Assembly: GCF_011064595.1 (NCBI RefSeq)
Contig: NZ_JAALJI010000008.1
Span: 62,001-126,000, forward strand
From: Paludisphaera soli
GTDB lineage: Bacteria > Planctomycetota > Planctomycetia > Isosphaerales > Isosphaeraceae
DNA length: 64,000 nt
Reading direction: 5' to 3'
Shown: in pieces, positions 62,773 through 64,000 of the stretch
How the letters are laid out: the number at the start of each line of letters is the position of its first letter
Position numbering within the stretch: the first letter of the stretch is position 1
Translations under genes and position numbers: made by a program
Notes under the pieces: generated by a model
Seen by the model: only the letters and a program-made list of their open reading frames with translations
Database searches by the model: none
Told to the model about the DNA's origin: nothing

Positions 62773-64000
62773 TTAGACGCGGACGAGCGAGGTGGGGGAG
62801 AGGTCGTTGATCCTCTTCCAGCCGGATGTAGGATCCCAACGCCAGACGCCCTGGGGGCCGTAGTCGAGGATCGCGTCGGGCGCGCCGGGCGACGTCTTCA
62901 CGAGGGTCGGCGCGACGCCGTTGAGCTGGGTCCAGCCCCCCGAGGCCGTCCAACGGCGGAGGCCGCCAGCGTCGAAGCTCGCGAAGAGCGAGCCGTCGGC
63001 GATCGCCAGCGAGCGGGCGTCGGCGGGGGTCAGCCGGGACGCCTCGCCCGCGGCGTCCCACGTCCAGACACCGTGCGGCCCGTAATCCACGAAGAGGCCC
63101 CCCGCGCCGGCGACCAGGGCCTCCGGGTCGGCCCCGTTGATCCAGGTCCAGCCGCCGCCCGCTCCCCAGCTCCAGAGGCCGGACGACCCGTAGTCCAGGT
63201 AGACGACCCCTCCGTGGCTCGTCATGGCCTCGGGATGCGGCCCGTCCGGGCTGATCGCCGCGTATCCGCCAGTCGGGGTCCAGGCCCACAGGCCGCCGCG
63301 TGTGAAGTCGACGTAGAGCGACCGGTCGTCGCCGGTCATCGCCCGCGGGTCGACGTCATTCAGGTGGGCCCAGCCTTCCGACTCCGACCAGGACCAGAGC
63401 CCGCGGGGCCCGAAGTCCAGGAAGGCGCGGCCCGCCCCTTGGATCATGGCCTCGGGCGAGACGTCGTTGATCCGCCGCCATGCCGAATCTCCGCCCCGGG
63501 CCCACAGGCCCTCGGCGCCGAAGTCGGCGACGGCCGCCCCCCCGGGGAGGGCGAGCACGCGAGTCGGGTCGAGCGCGGCCAGACGCCGCCAGGCGCCGGC
63601 GTCGTCGAGGCTCCAGAGTCCGGAGGGGCCGTAGTCGAACAGGGTCAGGTCCCCCCGGGCCGGGCCGGGCTCGTCGTCGACGATGGTGACGACCGCGGAC
63701 GCCGCGAGGCCGCTCGTCGGAGCGGTGGCGACCAGCCGGAAGCGGCGCTCGCCGTTCGAGGCGTCGTCGTCGCGGATCGGGACTTCGACCGTCGCCCGGG
63801 ACTGGCCGGCCTCGAGGACGATCACGCCCGAGACCGGCGTGTAATCGACGCCCGGAATCGCCGCCGGGGGGCCGGACATCCCGCCGCCCGGGTCGGCCGT
63901 CTCGTAATGGACGCTGAGGGGCTGCGACAGGTCCCCGGTGCGGGAGATCCCCACGACCGCCCGACCGACGGACTCGGTCACGTCGATCGACCAGGCGCGC
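62773..64000 (-). CDS. Calx-beta plus eight-repeat propeller-like protein, 5' end outside window
   Basis: The frame runs from the window edge to a stop at 62773; at least 409 residues are visible, with the start codon beyond 64000. The first part is a Calx-beta domain (VGISRTGDLSQPLSVHYETAD; GVDYTPVSGVIVLEAGQS), usually extracellular and calcium-binding. Then come eight repeats of about 36 residues with the pattern LDYG..GLW.W....GW..IN..DPEALV, running from residue 119 to the end. This resembles a tectonin-type beta-propeller. Likely secreted or surface protein. The repeats are diverged in sequence, so old duplications. Confidence 0.8.
   Translation of the reverse strand, partial: RAWSIDVTESVGRAVVGISRTGDLSQPLSVHYETADPGGGMSGPPAAIPGVDYTPVSGVIVLEAGQSRATVEVPIRDDDASNGERRFRLVATAPTSGLAASAVVTIVDDEPGPARGDLTLFDYGPSGLWSLDDAGAWRRLAALDPTRVLALPGGAAVADFGAEGLWARGGDSAWRRINDVSPEAMIQGAGRAFLDFGPRGLWSWSESEGWAHLNDVDPRAMTGDDRSLYVDFTRGGLWAWTPTGGYAAISPDGPHPEAMTSHGGVVYLDYGSSGLWSWGAGGGWTWINGADPEALVAGAGGLFVDYGPHGVWTWDAAGEASRLTPADARSLAIADGSLFASFDAGGLRRWTASGGWTQLNGVAPTLVKTSPGAPDAILDYGPQGVWRWDPTSGWKRINDLSPTSLVRV

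Overview
The window is very GC-rich and reads as a chromosomal segment of a planctomycete, most likely family Isosphaeraceae (Paludisphaera/Singulisphaera-like). The evidence is the gene content: DUF1570 peptidase, ECF sigma and PknB-type kinase with a zinc-finger front end, PEP-CTERM proteins, Tat-exported Gfo/Idh/MocA and FAD oxidoreductases, M56/BlaI pairs with carboxypeptidase-regulatory tails, short 'LE/METRxLLS'-like N-termini, and intergenic repeats whose core is CGAACGAACCCAATC. No rRNA, tRNA, CRISPR array, transposase or phage gene was found.

Layout. 0-7.6 kb: exported oxidoreductases, a catalase-like protein, a CurA-type reductase, an ArsR/SRPBCC pair with a palindromic operator on the start codon, an MBL-fold hydrolase. 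7.6-12.1 kb (minus): kinase, PEP-CTERM protein, ECF sigma factor, the first two with frameshifts. 12.2-17.7 kb: purC-aroC, a hypothetical protein, then recA and thpR on the minus strand. 17.8-23.1 kb: a repeat-rich zone with small hypothetical genes. 23-29.7 kb: TerC, SnoaL-like and Gly-rich TPR proteins, a degenerate GGDEF protein, a lipoprotein and a CAP-domain protein. 30.8-35.6 kb: hisF, then pilT, a membrane-anchored GspE/PilB-type ATPase and a CvpA-like protein. 36.4-40.5 kb: DUF1570, rpsR, small hypotheticals and a frameshifted ADP-ribosylglycohydrolase. 41-43.7 kb: an active-looking GAF-PAS-GGDEF protein and a hypothetical. 43.7-45.8 kb: leuA preceded by a full candidate leucine attenuator. 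45.9-52.8 kb: PEP-CTERM, M48 and M28 peptidases, SMI1/KNR4, a surface-type protein. 53-56.3 kb: nucleotide-sugar epimerase and dehydrogenase, lipoprotein, YraN. 56.3-64 kb: DUF6348, Gfo/Idh/MocA, Imm31, M56/BlaI module with operators, and a truncated Calx-beta/repeat protein.

How the genes work together. Biosynthesis (purC, aroC, hisF, leuA) is scattered as single genes or pairs. The most interesting regulatory element is the leuA leader: a promoter, a 23-codon reading frame with ten Leu codons, mutually exclusive hairpins and a 12-bp terminator, which together suggest ribosome-mediated attenuation. Two other autoregulatory layouts are readable: ArsR and BlaI. PilT, the GspE-like ATPase and CvpA form a probable surface-motor cluster lacking pilin and platform genes nearby. 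Several orphan immunity-like genes (SMI1/KNR4, Imm31 and look-alikes) occur without toxins. Four separate reading frames are broken by single small indels, which may be real decay or sequencing error in homopolymers.
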